64,000 nucleotides of DNA from Ophthalmolycus amberensis (taxonomy: Eukaryota > Chordata > Actinopteri > Perciformes > Zoarcidae): NCBI GenBank assembly GCA_024529925.1, contig JAFEUB010001065.1:377001-441000 (forward strand). Reading direction: 5' to 3'. The position numbers and the translations under genes are program-made. The notes beneath the pieces were generated by a model. The model did no database searches, had not been told where the DNA came from, and saw nothing but the letters and a program-made list of their open reading frames with translations. Shown one piece after another: positions 13,256 to 25,784 of this stretch; within the stretch, counting starts at the first letter, position 1; every line of letters starts with the position of its first letter.

Positions 13256-13282
13256 GGGGGGGGGGGGGGGGGGGGGGGGGGG
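13256..13282 (+). repeat. Poly-G tract (27 G)
   Basis: Uninterrupted run of 27 G following GTGGTGGGCGGC; the longest homopolymer in the window. Its length is the kind most likely to be miscounted by sequencing. Confidence 0.93.
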
Positions 13283-14148
13283 TAATGTCTGGCAGATGAC
13301 AGATCTGTGAATTCTTTCCTAGTGCCCACAAGGCAAAAGAAGCGGTGGTGTGGCGGTCACATCTTCAGAACACTTACAGTCTTTATCCCACTCGTCTTCC
13401 CCCATCCTGGGGGGCTCAGCCTGCTGATTATTACACAGGGGGCTATTCAGCAGCTGGCCCTCCTCCTCACCTCCCTCACCTCCCTCACTGCACACGCACT
13501 CTCACACACAAACACGGACACAACCGCCGCCCACTCTCAACCCATCTTCCCCTTCTGGGGTGATCTGAAATCATATTTTGCAGCAGTGCAAACATAATGG
13601 GAGGGTTCAGGACAAAGGAAGGCCTGCTTTTGGCACGAGCATCTTTTTGTCGCTCAGCACAAAAGCGGTCAGTTCAGCACCTCATCCCACAACAGTGTCA
13701 CACGGTCTTTTAATCCTCTACCCCCCCGAGCCCTGCCCACCTCCCGACCAAAAGAGCGCCTGGATGATATGCCAAAAGCACACAGAGACGCACAATAAAA
13801 CACACTTTGTGCTGATCCCTTAACACTTCAATCAAATTGTCCACCCATGCAGCGATACACCCCTCCCTCCTTATGATTGAAATTCAGTTGGTGAATTGTG
13901 GACAGTACAATGTGTGTTTTCAATCCCTGACACCCCCTCGTCCACTCCAGCCCACACGCCTGCCTGACTTTTGGACTTTGTGTGTGTGTGTTGTAGTGGT
14001 GGGCTGGGATCGGGGAAGTCAACAAAAGTCAATTGTCCTCAGAGTGGTGGTGATTGCATTTGATTAAAATAATGACAGGGTGTCGGGAGAGAATGGAGGG
14101 CCCCTTGGTGGGAGTGTTGAGGGCCTGACACCGAAACTGAGGAGGGGT
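13283..14148. other. Non-coding interval
   Basis: Cytosine-rich, with short frames in several phases and no recognised product. No transposon ends seen. Confidence 0.45.
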
Positions 14149-14434
14149 CGAGAGAGAGCGAGAGAGAGTGAGAGAGAGCGCACGCGAGAGAGAAAGCGAG
14201 AGACAAAGTGAGAGAGAGAGAAAGAAAGCGAGAGAGAAAGACAGAGAGAGAGATAGACAGAGAGAGAGAGCGAGAGAGAGCGAGAGAGAGAGAGAGAGAG
14301 AGATCGAGATTGCGAGAGAGAGAGAGAGAAAGCAAGAGAGACAAAGTGAGAGAGAGATAGACAGAGAGAGAGAGCGAGAGAGAGCGAGACAGAGAGAGAG
14401 AGAGAGCGAGAGATAGCGAGAGAGAGAGAGAGCG
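14149..14434. repeat. Compound (GA)n purine tract
   Basis: About 286 bp of nearly pure purine on the plus strand: (GA)n with GC, AAA, ACA and ATA interruptions. An internal block (GAGAGACAAAGTGAGAGAGA) recurs near 14199 and 14337, so part of the tract arose by duplication. The Arg/Glu and Leu/Ser-rich open frames here are artefacts of the repeat. Confidence 0.95.
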
Positions 14435-15224
14435 CTGTGTGGTTCATTGTCATGAAGCTGAAAGTGAGGCACTGACCTGTGTTACCATGAGATCAGGCCA
14501 TGAGGACAGCAGCACATGGAAAAGAGAAAGAAAACAATTCAATGACTTGTGTGAACTCTGACTGAAAATGAAATCAGGAGGGAAGTATAACAGTAACTAT
14601 ATGAAAGATTGATAATATTTGTTTCTTCTCACGCAGTTATAAAATAGTAATAAAATAAAATATCTTCTAATCTAGTTCTAATCTGCAAAGGCTTTCAAAG
14701 GCCAACTTGTACATACATTTTGAATGTAATATCTGGTATATCTGTACCAACAGATGACATGTGAAGAAAAAAGAAACCACCATAAATTACTAAACAATTT
14801 CACTGTTTACTAACCCTGCATATATGCTCTACCATATACCAAGCCAAGTCTGCTGTCAACAGGGATTTACCTAAAACATAGAGTGTTTCAACGACCAGTG
14901 CTGTCGTCTTTCTGTTAAGGACGGTCTCAGAGGAAACTTCACCCGCGGCACCTCATAATATCACTCTGTTCCTACAACAAACTCCAAACTGCTCTCAGCC
15001 AGTCAACTCAAATACAGGGCAGTATGAACTTCCACACTTAGCCAGTCTGTCCTTTGCCATGAACCTGCAGCGGCCAGCGGCGGTGTTGAACCTCTGCTTT
15101 TCATGCACGCCGAATAAAAGGGACCGAAGCTTTTACAAGTGGTCCGACAGCACTAAGTGTCTCTGCTCTCAGTAAAAGCAGTGTTCAGGGTCAGATCAGG
15201 GGACAGGGAGAAGAAAAGATTGAG

Positions 15225-15226
<2 letters not shown>
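14435..15226. other. Non-coding interval
   Basis: AT-rich at 14580-14860, then mixed sequence; nothing recognised. Confidence 0.45.

Positions 15227-15271
<45 letters not shown>
15227..15271. repeat. (GT)n microsatellite
   Basis: Pure GT tract of about 45 bp. Confidence 0.95.
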
Positions 15272-15272
<1 letters not shown>

Positions 15273-15929
15273 TGCCATGGAGAATATGATAGCCGGTAGG
15301 GATGTCAGGAGCCTCTGAAAGGAGGATGTCTAAGCTGGGCTCAGACTCTCATCTCCTCACACGGCCTCGCCCTTTCCCAGCATCCCTCTCTTCGTTTATC
15401 CCTTACACCTTCACAGGAAGTTCAGCCTGGCCCTGGAGCATGAACCCCCACCCCTCTCCAACACTACTGGAGCACTGGTTCACACAAAAGGAGAGGCAGT
15501 AGGTGTGTTCTGCATTGAGGGTCACAGACATGTCAATGAGCCTTTGAGGCCCTGTTATGCTATTGTACATAGTACATAAAGTCAAACTAAAGGCTCTACT
15601 TTATCAATATGAAACCAAGTTAAACTGTAAAACAGACTTATTATAGTCCCAACAGCAGAGGATAACATGTTCACAGTCATTTTAATATTTGTTATACAGG
15701 TTGAGCCAATGCAAAGAGACATATGGTATATGATATGACATTGATATGATGCAAATAATAGAGTTTGCTCATACAACAGTGTTTAGTGGGTATTCAATCA
15801 TAATGGTTGTCAATGGAGGGATTTTCACATGAATGCAGCATTTCCACTGGATTCTACACAAGTATTCTAATTATGTTTCATTCATATTCTTGGCAGTGAC
15901 ACTGTGTTGGATTTGAATTGTGTATTATC

Positions 15930-16520
15930 GGTTTTAAAAATGTAACGTCACACCGGGGCTATACAGCACCTACAGAGATACCAAGTGGAGTAAGAAGTGT
16001 GATTGGATAAAAAGGGGAGCGCGTTAGTAGATCTCCTGGATGAAGGAGAAAATGGCCGCTCGGTAACGTCAATAGGCTCGGGAACTTCGATAGTTGCTGT
16101 AGTTTTATTTTGTATGCTAACAAATGAAATGTGTTAACTCGTAAAATGTAGTGTTCAAAAGTGCTATATTAGAATATGGAGAGTAAAGCACAACAACATG
16201 CTGTCCTCACCGAAAACACGTCTGTGCAAGCAGCTTATTACAACCAATATTTACATTTCTCATTGGGTGTGGCCTCTAGTGGCCGTAGTCATTATGACGG
16301 GAGCAAAAGAGGAAGTCAGGTGACGTAGTATAAAGAGCGGCTAAGTGCATATCAGGAGAAAGTCAGGATGGATGGGGGGGGGGGGGGGGGGGTCGAACAA
16401 ACACAGGACTTTGAGCCAGAAGGCTCGTAACTACATCTCTACGTAACTACGCTTGTGCGTTACTACGTTGGTACGTCACCACATCTAACCTTTCTTATGT
16501 GAAGCCGATGATCTTTCCAC
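15930..16520. repeat. Candidate interspersed repeat with CRE-like sites
   Basis: The stretch has several ACGTCA/TGACGT words: GTAACGTCAC near 15952, GTAACGTCAA near 16062, GGTGACGTAG near 16319 and TACGTCACC near 16474. A TATAAAG lies near 16330. It reads like a repeat I have met in other fish sequences, possibly carrying a promoter, but I could not define ends or a TSD. The poly-G run at 16374 interrupts it. Confidence 0.35.
16374..16392 (+). repeat. Poly-G tract (19 G)
   Basis: Uninterrupted run of 19 G within the candidate repeat above. Confidence 0.93.
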
Positions 16521-18105
16521 CATGATCTTTCTCTAAAGTGGGCACGGCGACTACACAGGAAGCTACGTTCGGCCTTCTGCTAACTTTACTGCTCAACAAA
16601 GTGTATGTTTTGCAGAGAATGCATTTTTGCATCAGAAGAGTGTGCTTGTGAGTGTGATGATGCTATGGCGACACACGGGACAGTCAGTGTGTACATGTGT
16701 GTTCAGTCATGTGTGGTGCCCCCCCCCCCCCCCCCCCGGGTCGGCCTCCAAAGCCCAGTGTGGGCGAGTTCAAGGTCCTCCTCTCTGTGCAATGGGCCTG
16801 TATCACCCTCAGTGTCCAAATATTTACTGTCCAGCAAGTCCAGGCTGGAGAGTACAGAGAAAAGCTGCTGTCTCTCTATTAACACTTGGCTAAGATCATC
16901 GGCATTGTGCAACGTGATAGATTACAAGCATTATGCGGCATGAAAAATTCATTATGAAAATATTTAGAATGCATGATAACTACAAAACGTCACACAATAC
17001 TAAGCTAAATACAATGTATTGTAGATGAGGTCGTTGGGACTCATGTGATGATGGATTTATGTTCAGCCATCACAGTAGCCTGTATCTTAAGAGTGAACAG
17101 AGTGACGTCTTTCAAAGGGGCACTCCACCAATATAACACAGAAAGTTCAGTTTACTTTACACAAGGTACACTACTCTTACTGCTCAACATGTGAAGACAG
17201 TTGTATAATGTCTGCGTTACAAACTGGAGGCGAGGAATTTGAAAGAAGTGTCCGTTTAGGAGGCAGGGATGGTCCAGAGAAAGACTATCCAGTTGCATTT
17301 TGGGACGTTTTCTTTTTATTACTTTTATTCATTTATTTTTCTTAAATCTTCCTCCTGAATGTATCCCAATTTTATGGAAAAGCAATACTAAATAGCTGGA
17401 GTATCCCTTTAAAACATGACTCTAACAATCAATAAAAAAGGCATTCAGTTGACTTTAAGAATCTCATCTCTCTGATTTATTTATCAATTTGGAATTAATA
17501 AACTAAATGTGACGCTTCATCTCCGTTTTTAGATCCATTGAAGGCTCTACCTTATGTCATTCTAATAGAAGAAGAATATCAGCCATGCGCTGTCGTGATA
17601 GTTCAATATCAATAAATCAGACTAATTCTACAAGAGACAGACTTAAGGAGGCACTAGAGGTGAATAAGGTAAAGAAAAGAACAAACAGATATCTCCATGA
17701 AACCTCCCCAGTTAATAACTTACATGAAGAAAATCATTTTTATAAAGTCTTCTGAAATGTTCATTTAAATATGTACATTTTTGCAAGATCTAATGCTCTA
17801 ATTTAGGGGAAATCTACAGAACTAAACCCATAGATTTTTTCCTTCCAACCAGCAGCTAAGGGGAGTGTGACTATGGACAGCACTGCTGTTGGTGCCGACG
17901 GGAAAAGTGAACTGGTTTTTGTTGGCAGCGATAATAAAGAAAGACTTTGTTCAGCAGTGATGAAGTGAAAAGGAGAGAGAGAAACTGAGGGAGAGGGTGA
18001 GCGGAGTAGATGGCGATAGCAGAAGAAAGACAGAGAGGAGGAAGAACCACATGCAGAGAATTAGCAGTTCCCGACCATCAACAACAGCAGGACAGTCTGT
18101 ACGGA

Positions 18106-18106
<1 letters not shown>
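16521..18106. other. Non-coding interval
   Basis: No supported gene. Overlapping short frames at 16605-16943 run through the poly-C tract and are not credible. Confidence 0.45.
16719..16737 (+). repeat. Poly-C tract (19 C)
   Basis: Uninterrupted run of 19 C, about 330 bp from the poly-G run at 16374; on one strand the two could pair. Confidence 0.93.

Positions 18107-18174
<68 letters not shown>
18107..18174. repeat. (GT)n microsatellite
   Basis: Pure GT tract of 68 bp, one of the longest in the window. Confidence 0.96.
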
Positions 18175-18176
<2 letters not shown>

Positions 18177-21100
18177 GAGCCTGGGAGGACAGCCCGTGTG
18201 GGTTAGTGTGTCTTTTAAAGTGTACATGTGCCATAACATCCTTTAGTTAAAAGGCTTACATGTGGAATTAAATCTCAACACAATTCACATTACCAGGTTC
18301 TCCGCCACCGTTATCCAGCAGAGCCAACTCAGAAACCACAGATGGACATGGAAAAACAAAAATGCCTCTTTCTTATTAGAATGACATTTGATGTTTTAAA
18401 CAGCTGGACACAATTATTTAAAACAATTATGCACATTTATAAAGTCTAGATTTTATAATAACATAGGAGTCGAATTAGATGTAAATTACTATTGTTATAT
18501 TTATAAACCAATTTATTATTTAAATGTATTTATAATTTCTATATGTGTTGATGTTGATTTATTGATTAGAAAATTTAAAATAACAGCTGACAGGAACTCA
18601 CGTTCATGATTATTTTGACATCTTTGATGGTGGTAAGGCAGTTAAGTGATCAAATATATGAAGATATATTGTTCTTTCATCCAGATGCTGTTTTTGTATT
18701 TATGGGAGTCCTCACTATATTATTTTACAATTTTAGAAGTGAATTTTAAGCCTTTCAAAACACATTTGAACCCCTGTCCTTTGCGGGGGACAGTTGGACG
18801 TGCTTCTTCTCATTTGCAGCCATTTTCCATCCTTCAGGAAACAGAAACGACTTTGTTAAAAATAAGTGAGGGGGAGTCCGACATTGGGCTGTAAGGAGAT
18901 GAGGAGGAAGAGAACCAGGCAGTCGAGGTTTCAAAATTGGTTTTGTGTTAGGAATTCAGAAGAAAATGTATTATTTTATCAGAAACAAAATATGCCTTGT
19001 TATGTACTTTTTGTGGAAAAGATTGAACTGGTGGAAAAAAAAACATTTGTAATATAATTCTTACATCCCAATTACTTAAATAATGTCTATACTTCCTGCT
19101 CTGTTCCAATTGAATCATCAGATCCACTGAATCATCCCAGCTCCAAGAAAAATACAAAATAAAAGTGTGTGTGAAGGCCAGGACAAGCTGGCTCTTGAGG
19201 GAGAGGCAGAGTGGACAACGGTGTTTGGAAGCTTCTGGAGTGTTTTTCTGGCCGAAGCTCCGGCCAGACTCCTCGCTGTCCTTCAGAGTAAAAACAAAAA
19301 CATTTGGAGTGTACGGCTCACAGCTAGTGCACATCTCTTATTTGTTATCACTGATGCTCCAGGCCCGGTTTACATTCTCCTGAGTGTGTCCACTGGCGTG
19401 TTCATCCGGAAATTTGTCCCGTCCACCCCCTCCTGATTTAGATTCAGAGAGCAATAAAGCCTGCTGAGTTGTTGCCTTGGACAAATAAACTGACTAAAGT
19501 GTTGATGTAAGAGATGTCCCAAAGACTGAAAAAGAAGTTTGGAAGAGAGAGGAGCGAGGGAGAGAATGATATGCGCCGGTATCTCGCTCCTTCCTGTGAA
19601 GGTTTCCGGCGAGCCAGTAAACACGGCAGTGTCTGTCTCCTGTGGGAGCTCGGGGAGATGTGCTTGTGTGAGAGTGTGTTGTCGAGTGGATCTGTGTGTT
19701 TATGGGTGTTTTTGTGTCTGTGTGTGGTGGTGTACTGCTTGTTGGTGCATGCATACGTGGCCTGGGTCTGTGTGTGTGTGTGTGTGTCTACAGTTCCTCT
19801 CCTACTTTGCAAGGGAGTAGTGCTGGAGCCAAGTGGCCAGCTGCTCAAAGGTGTCTGTTTACAGGCTGATTCACAGAGCTTACAGGGAAGACGCACACAC
19901 AAACCCACGCTCACTGTACACATGCGCATGCCTCGCATCACTCTGCAAGAATTCCAACGAAACACGCTACATATAAGGTTTGCCTTAACAGCTTGTGAAG
20001 TCATTTCATTTGTTTGTTAGCTCACTCGGAACCTTAGCTACTTAACAACATTACCGCATAATTATATCACATGAAACAATTACTGCCGTGGACGGACTTC
20101 GTTATAGCGATTTCAGGAGTTCCCTGCTTGACCACCGAGCACAGAGTTCAAGGGTTAAAAAGGATTTGTTCAATTACTCAGAATAACGTGTCATTGTGAA
20201 CAGCTCTGACTGGCACATTTGAAGGCTGCTGTCCAAGAGAAGTCAGTGTCAGTACAAGAGGGGAAGTAAGAACACATGTGCTTTGTTTAAATCAATTCTA
20301 CAGTGTGAGATACGCCAGTGCAAAAGGATGGCCGTATTTTCAACCCCAACAAACCGGGAGCCTTCATGGGCCACATAATGCAAACACACATGTCTTACAG
20401 TACGCTGCTTGTTTTTGCTGTAGGGACGGTTATTTCAGCCCTCAGCACACCATGAAGCACACCTTTCATTACCATGGACAGCACCTCAGGAGACAAAAAC
20501 ACAGTTTGCCTCTCAAAATCCACCAAAATATAGTTTATTAGAAAGCTGTATAATAACGCTAGTAAACCCAAAACCCAAGGATTGCATTGGTGTGATCTCA
20601 TGACAGATTGCCAGATACCTAACCAGATACATACAAATAAACAAGGTATTTGTCAGTGTGCACAAGCGATGTCGACTAAAGTGACAACTGTGACAATATA
20701 GGATCTTTCATTTCGGCATTTCCAGCCTAAAATGCTCTTTCAGTGTGTGCAGAACACAGCATTTCCATTGCATAGGCTACTTTACGAAGGATGGAGTCAG
20801 CCTTCTGGAGCTCTTTAGAAAAGACAGACTTTGTCTTCGGAGTGACAGCTAACCGTTAGCGCACTGACAGGGTCTGTCAGGAAGAGCCACAAGCACAACG
20901 TCCCTCACAACGTTGACTGAGTGACACACACACACACAAACATCAGTGCTGAATTTAAATGCGTGGTGCATTGTTTAATTGTATTAATATAATAATAAAA
21001 TGAGTGGGACAGAACATGATGATGCTGAAAACAAGTAAGATATTATTATTATTATTATTATTTTTGTTTTACAGATATTTGTCAGAACTCGGGACACCAG

Positions 21101-21242
21101 AACAAACCGGCATGTCAGGTCACTGCACATTACAAGTAAAGTACCGTAGTCCTGCATTTATAGTCCTACTTAAATGTACTAAATGTATTAACTTATACAG
21201 CAGTGGTTGTGCAGTTAAATGTCCCTTGTGACTGATACATTG
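18175..21242. other. Non-coding interval
   Basis: AT-rich at 18360-18770. A short TG patch lies at 19769-19788 and a TTA trinucleotide run at 21044-21063. Open frames at 19444-20020 exist in both directions without any recognised domain. No transposon ends seen. Confidence 0.45.
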
Positions 21243-21250
21243 CCATAAAT

Positions 21251-22065
21251 CTGTGGTCCCCAACCACCGGGCTGCACAGAAAGAATAAATATTATATTAT
21301 TTCTGTTTTATTGATTATCAGAGTCTGAAAGAAGTTTTATTTTGAAAAATGACCGGATTCTCTCACAATTTCATCCGCCTGTGCCTCTTGACACATGTCA
21401 AGACGCTTGTCTCGGTCACGTGATACGTTACCTCAAATATTAAGCCCGCAAAAATGAGAAAATAACTTTTGGAGAGCTTCTTTGCAAAGGGGGAAAGGCC
21501 CACTAAGGAGACAGAAGCTTCATTTAACAGACAATATCAGGAGTCTGATTAAATATCAGGAGTACTTCTTACGACAAGCCCGCTCTGCAGAATATGTGGC
21601 GACAGAAGATCAGCTGCTGGAGATTGTAAATGACGGTGGCCTTAAAAGTATGTTTGAGACAACAACTCTGGATGGTGTTTGGATTGAAATCAAAGCTGAG
21701 TATCCTGAGATCACCACTAAAGCACTGAAAACCCTGCTTCCATTTCACACATCCTCTGTGTGAAGCGGGATGTTCTGCAGTGACAGCAATCAAAACTAAA
21801 TCACGGAGTAGACTGGACATCAGGAACACACTTCGGGTGTCATTGTCTCCCATTACCCCCAGATGGACCGTCTCGTTGCAGAGAAACAAGCTCAGGGCTC
21901 CCACTGATTCAGCGTTATTGTGAGTTGTGTTTATTTATTCATTTTATATTTGTTTTCATGCCGATCGTATCGTCGTGTTTTTCTGCCACACCTTGAAGGC
22001 CGGTCCGTGAAAATATTGTCTTACATGAAACCGGTCCGTGGTGCAAAAAAGGTTGGGGACCTCTG
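21251..22065 (+). mobile_element. Internally deleted hAT (Charlie-like) element
   Basis: An 815-bp element with hAT-type ends: CTGTGGTCCCCAACC at the left and, read inward from the right, CAGAGGTCCCCAACC. The right subterminal region repeats CCGGTCCGTG, usual for Charlie-like elements. Flanking 8-mers CCATAAAT and GTCTAAAT share five of eight bases, a decayed TSD. Inside is only the end of a transposase gene, so it is a deletion derivative that needed transposase supplied from elsewhere. Confidence 0.8.
21482..21906 (+). pseudogene. hAT transposase C-terminal remnant
   Basis: The first frame (21482-21763, 93 codons) ends in a stretch of the type YPEITTKALKTLLPF. The homology continues after a frame change near 21760 as CEAGCSAVTAIKTKSRSRLD. 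This matches the C-terminal dimerisation region of Charlie-like hAT transposases (the ZBED5/SCAND3-related group), where a C-E-A-x-F/C-S motif is followed by a K-x-R-x-R-L-D block. The zinc finger and the acidic catalytic residues are absent. Domesticated relatives exist in vertebrates, but the frameshift argues against function here. Confidence 0.72.
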
Positions 22066-22174
22066 GTCTAAATGACATTAAATTGTTAATACTGATGGAA
22101 CAATGTGAAGTCAGTATTTTACTGTTCGCTGCTCAAAGTGGAGTTAACTACTTGATACACAGCTGGGTTTAGTC

Positions 22175-22250
22175 CAGTGGTGCCTGACCGAAGGGTTGGC
22201 TACAAGGTCCATCTGAGAGGTCCAGAGATGATTGAGTTTTGAATTTGGAC
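22175..22250 (+). mobile_element. Possible lone hAT terminus
   Basis: The sequence CAGTGGTGCCTGACCGAAGG, followed by a GAGAGGTCCAGAGATGATTG stretch, resembles the left end of old hAT elements that begin CAGTGGTTCCCAACC. No partner end or TSD was found. Weak call. Confidence 0.3.
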
Positions 22251-23610
22251 TTTTCTCTAATCTCTGCTATTGGTGAGAGATTAGATACTCAAAAGTTACT
22301 GGAAAAAAAAACATAAAACAAAAAGTGAAATCTTAATCTGAGGTAACAGTCCAAGATAAACACATGTTCAATAGATATAGTATCGGAAAGGACAAGACAT
22401 TCATTGTTATTATTGCCACTCACTGACAATATGTGAGGCTCATTACAGCCAGTGAAGAGAAGAGAAGTACTGAGTGATAATCTTTCTAACCCGACAGTCT
22501 TTGTTTACGATCAACAATGTAATATTATGTTTTCTGAATGGTTATATGGCTGATGGAATTCTGAAATGAAGTAGCATAAAATAAGCTGCTGAAAATGCAT
22601 ATCAGCAACCATCTTCAGAGAGTAAGTGAGCGGCGTGTCCAGTGCTGGGTGGCAGTGTGAGGAAGCACAGGGCCGCGCTGCGTCTAACTCAACACAGCTG
22701 AAGGCTCAGGAAGTGGCGGGCGGCCTGGCTTTTCTCATTCAAGGTGAGACCTTGTCGCTCTTACATATGTTAATGGCTGAGGGGATTGCAGCAGTGTGGG
22801 CAGGGTCAGAGTGAGACCCGGAGGGCTAGAATTACACCTGTGTGTGAGCGTGCTGTAAAGTGACACACAGCGGGGCTTTAGGGCAGGCAGGTTCCAGGAA
22901 ATATGAAGTGATGTCCAACTTGCAAAAGAGATTTTGTCTTTTTTGTGTGTGTTTCCAGAACAATCAGGAGGAATGTGTGTGTGCACACGGCTCAACACTA
23001 ACTCTCAAAAGTGGTTGCCAGGCAGGAAACCAGGCATCCTTTGGTTGCTGAAACAGAAAATATGTTTTTTATAATCTTTAGTCACCTTATAATTTGAGCT
23101 CTTGAAGCCTCCGCCACATTATGTCGTAGCTGCTTGGAGCTCCAGTGCGTGTCCGTCCCTGTGCTCCTGTATGTGCTACAAGAACTAGTGAACTTAATCT
23201 TCCACTTATCCAGGTGTTTTATATGGAATAAAAATACCCGTCCGACTCAAAGATACCGGAATACTTCGCCTACCAAGATTTCATAAATTTCCTTTTTTTT
23301 TCGTTCAGGTTCATCTTGTTGTTTGTCAGTTGCACATTTTGCACAATTTGCACATGTGTTAGTAATATTGGCATGTTAGTGGAACTTTACACCACACAGT
23401 GAGACAACTTCACTCGCTCACCATCGTCTCGAAAACAGATTCCTCTGACTGTTACAGCAATATTGCACGAATGCAACACGTTGTGCTGTTTGCTGTCCCT
23501 ATCAGTTATATGTTCAGAAGTTGTTGCCACTGACGGCAACCAAAGGCTAAGAATCAAAATGGTTGCCCATGGCAACCTGGCAAACCTTTCTGTCCAGCCC
23601 TGCTGCATGA

Positions 23611-23638
23611 GTGTGTGTGTGTGTGTGTGTGTGTGTGT
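23611..23638. repeat. (GT)n microsatellite
   Basis: Pure GT tract of 28 bp. Confidence 0.95.
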
Positions 23639-23742
23639 TCTGAAAATGCTTCAGGATATTTCTACCACAAAACAGTGACACATGTTTTGAACAAAGGGCT
23701 GCATGGCGTTGCTTTACTTATTTTTGAAACACACTGCTACAC

Positions 23743-23769
23743 CACACACACACACACACACACACACAC
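23743..23769. repeat. (CA)n microsatellite
   Basis: Pure CA tract about 100 bp after a GT tract, so the two could fold together on one strand. Confidence 0.95.
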
Positions 23770-23954
23770 CTCTGGTTGATGGCTGCTGGCTGAGGCCTCT
23801 CCAACAACACACTCCTTTCAGCTCTCACCCCTCTCAGACCAGCCTCCATTGCCTCACAAGTACTGCTTTCTCCACACAGTGTGCATGTGTGTGGAGGGCT
23901 TGACTTGGCTGATACTATTGTATGTCATATTTATTTATAATGACAATTACATGC

Positions 23955-24245
23955 ACTCTTTTCCTTTTCTTTATTTCTTAACTTTTCTCTTCTTGCTTCC
24001 CTCCTTTCTGTCTTTCTTGTATCCCTTTTACCCTCCATTCTCTCTTCATTCTATTACTCCCTCCTTCCTTTAATTCTCTTTTTATTTACTCCCGCTGTCC
24101 TTTCATTCATTCTTTCTTTTATCCCTTCTTCCTTTTAGTCCATCCCTCCTTCATTTCTTGCATCCCCTCTTTAATTCAGTATTTCTCTCTTTAGTTTCTC
24201 CTTCAACTTCCTGCTCCTTTTTCTGTTACTCGGTCTTTGTAAGGA
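23955..24245. repeat. Imperfect polypyrimidine tract
   Basis: About 290 bp of TTCC/CTTT/CCTT words with few purines on the plus strand; degenerate, with no fixed period. Confidence 0.75.
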
Positions 24246-24680
24246 TTCTTCTGCTCTTCCTGCATTTAACGGCCCTTACCATGTCACCACTACTGTAACA
24301 GAGGCTTCCATTCACATGTTCAACAATAAGCATGTACTCATTTACACAGCATCACATCTATTACATCACCATGAGATCACACTACACACCAGATGCCATA
24401 TGAAAGAAAGAGATGCTTGTGAGTTAAGATTGTTTAAAGAGATTATTTGTACGTTTAAGATGTGTGCGCACAGTCTTTCCTTGCCTAATGGCCCGTACCA
24501 CCTGAAGATGTGTGAATGGGAAGTTGTCTGGTGTGTGTGTTGGGATGCCCTCTGGAGAGAGACAACAGCACCCCAGGACACTGATCTGGACCCCAGACCC
24601 CAGAGGTCACGAGTTCTGACCTTTCGGGAGCAGTCAGCAGTGAGCCCACAGGGTCGCAGGTAGGCTTGGATTACTGCACT

Positions 24681-24719
<39 letters not shown>

Positions 24720-24727
24720 CACGCACA
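24681..24727. repeat. (CA)n microsatellite
   Basis: CA tract with two CG interruptions toward its right end. Confidence 0.95.
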
Positions 24728-25480
24728 ATGGTATGACAAGTGATATGTCAAAAAGCGGCAGCATGTGCACACACACGAACGGCTTGAGGGGAAATCAAGC
24801 TGTCGCCTCTCAATGACCTTTAACAAAAGGACCATTGAAAATAACAAGACGGGCTCTCACAGCGGCAGCTGAAGGAAAAGCTTCCCTTTGTTACTCAAGG
24901 CAACTTCTCAGCACCACACATTCAAAACACCAGATCCTCTCAGCAGTGCCAAACTGCTTTCACAAGGGTTCACTGCACTTTGAAGAGACTGACTACTGGA
25001 TACTGCTGTTGTTAAAGTGACATCCGACTTTGGCATCCTAACCTACAATCTGTTTTGACATATCACAACAACACAGTGTGTCGCAGAATATGGTGCTTTA
25101 AAATTAATATGCTTTCCTTTTACATGGCTGAGCAGATGCTTTTTACATACAGTGGTTATTCTTGGGTTTTATATTGCCTTGTAAAAGTTTAAAACTTGCT
25201 GCAGTCTACGCTCATACGCTTTGATAGGAAGTGATGGGTTTGGCTTCTGGTCAACACACTTGATACTGTACATCGACTACAATGTTTATTATTTTAATAT
25301 TGGTCAAACAGTGGAGTGCCATCCTTCTAATCATTTTCAAGTCCAATTGAGGAATGTACTGCCATTACATGCAGAACACTGTCTTAATATGATGAGCCTT
25401 ATCCAGGAGGGGTTCACCAGATGTTAAAGGTCGGTCCGCTTTTATGTTGGATAAGTGAGCTTCTCTCTTCGCACATTAAT

Positions 25481-25784
25481 AGTGTAACGGACCACGGTTA
25501 ATCCGTGATCCGTATCATCAATAAAATACAATCTTTCATTTCCTAATCATTTGAATTGTGTGTTTTTTATGGTTGACAGACTTCAGAGTGGTTGAAACAT
25601 GTTTTGTCTGGAGCCTCTTAGACCAGCTGCTGTAATCAAACAACAATATCAATGATCGGCAATTAGTAAACAGATGTCATCAGGGATCTATAAGAGGTTA
25701 TATTTGCTCACTTTTTCTTTCTTTTGTGCTGATTAGATCTTTGATCCGATCTGAACCGTGAGTGTTGTGATCTATTGCACCACT
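25481..25784. mobile_element. Short non-autonomous hAT-like element
   Basis: A unit of about 304 bp. The left end reads AGTGTAACGGACCACGG; the right end, read inward, AGTGGTGCAATAGATCACAA then CACTCACGGTTC. The shared plan (AGTGGTGYAA near the tip, then several GATCCG/ACGG words) fits a common fish hAT MITE with a small deletion at the left tip. I do not see a clear 8-bp TSD. No coding capacity. Confidence 0.5.

Larger units (their letters stand above)
22251..25480. other. Non-coding interval
   Basis: Holds the microsatellites and pyrimidine tract listed separately. No coding region recognised. Confidence 0.45.

Noticed and set aside
14029..14472. Leu/Ser-rich and Arg/Glu-rich frames on both strands
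   Set aside because: Products of the (GA)n tract with no start context or domain.
19444..20020. Long overlapping frames on both strands (186 and 168 codons)
   Set aside because: They run through a TG-rich patch and cover each other. Neither shows a motif.
24366..24776. 136-codon minus-strand frame containing a Cys/Val run
   Set aside because: The Cys/Val run is the CA microsatellite at 24681-24727; the rest has no recognised domain.
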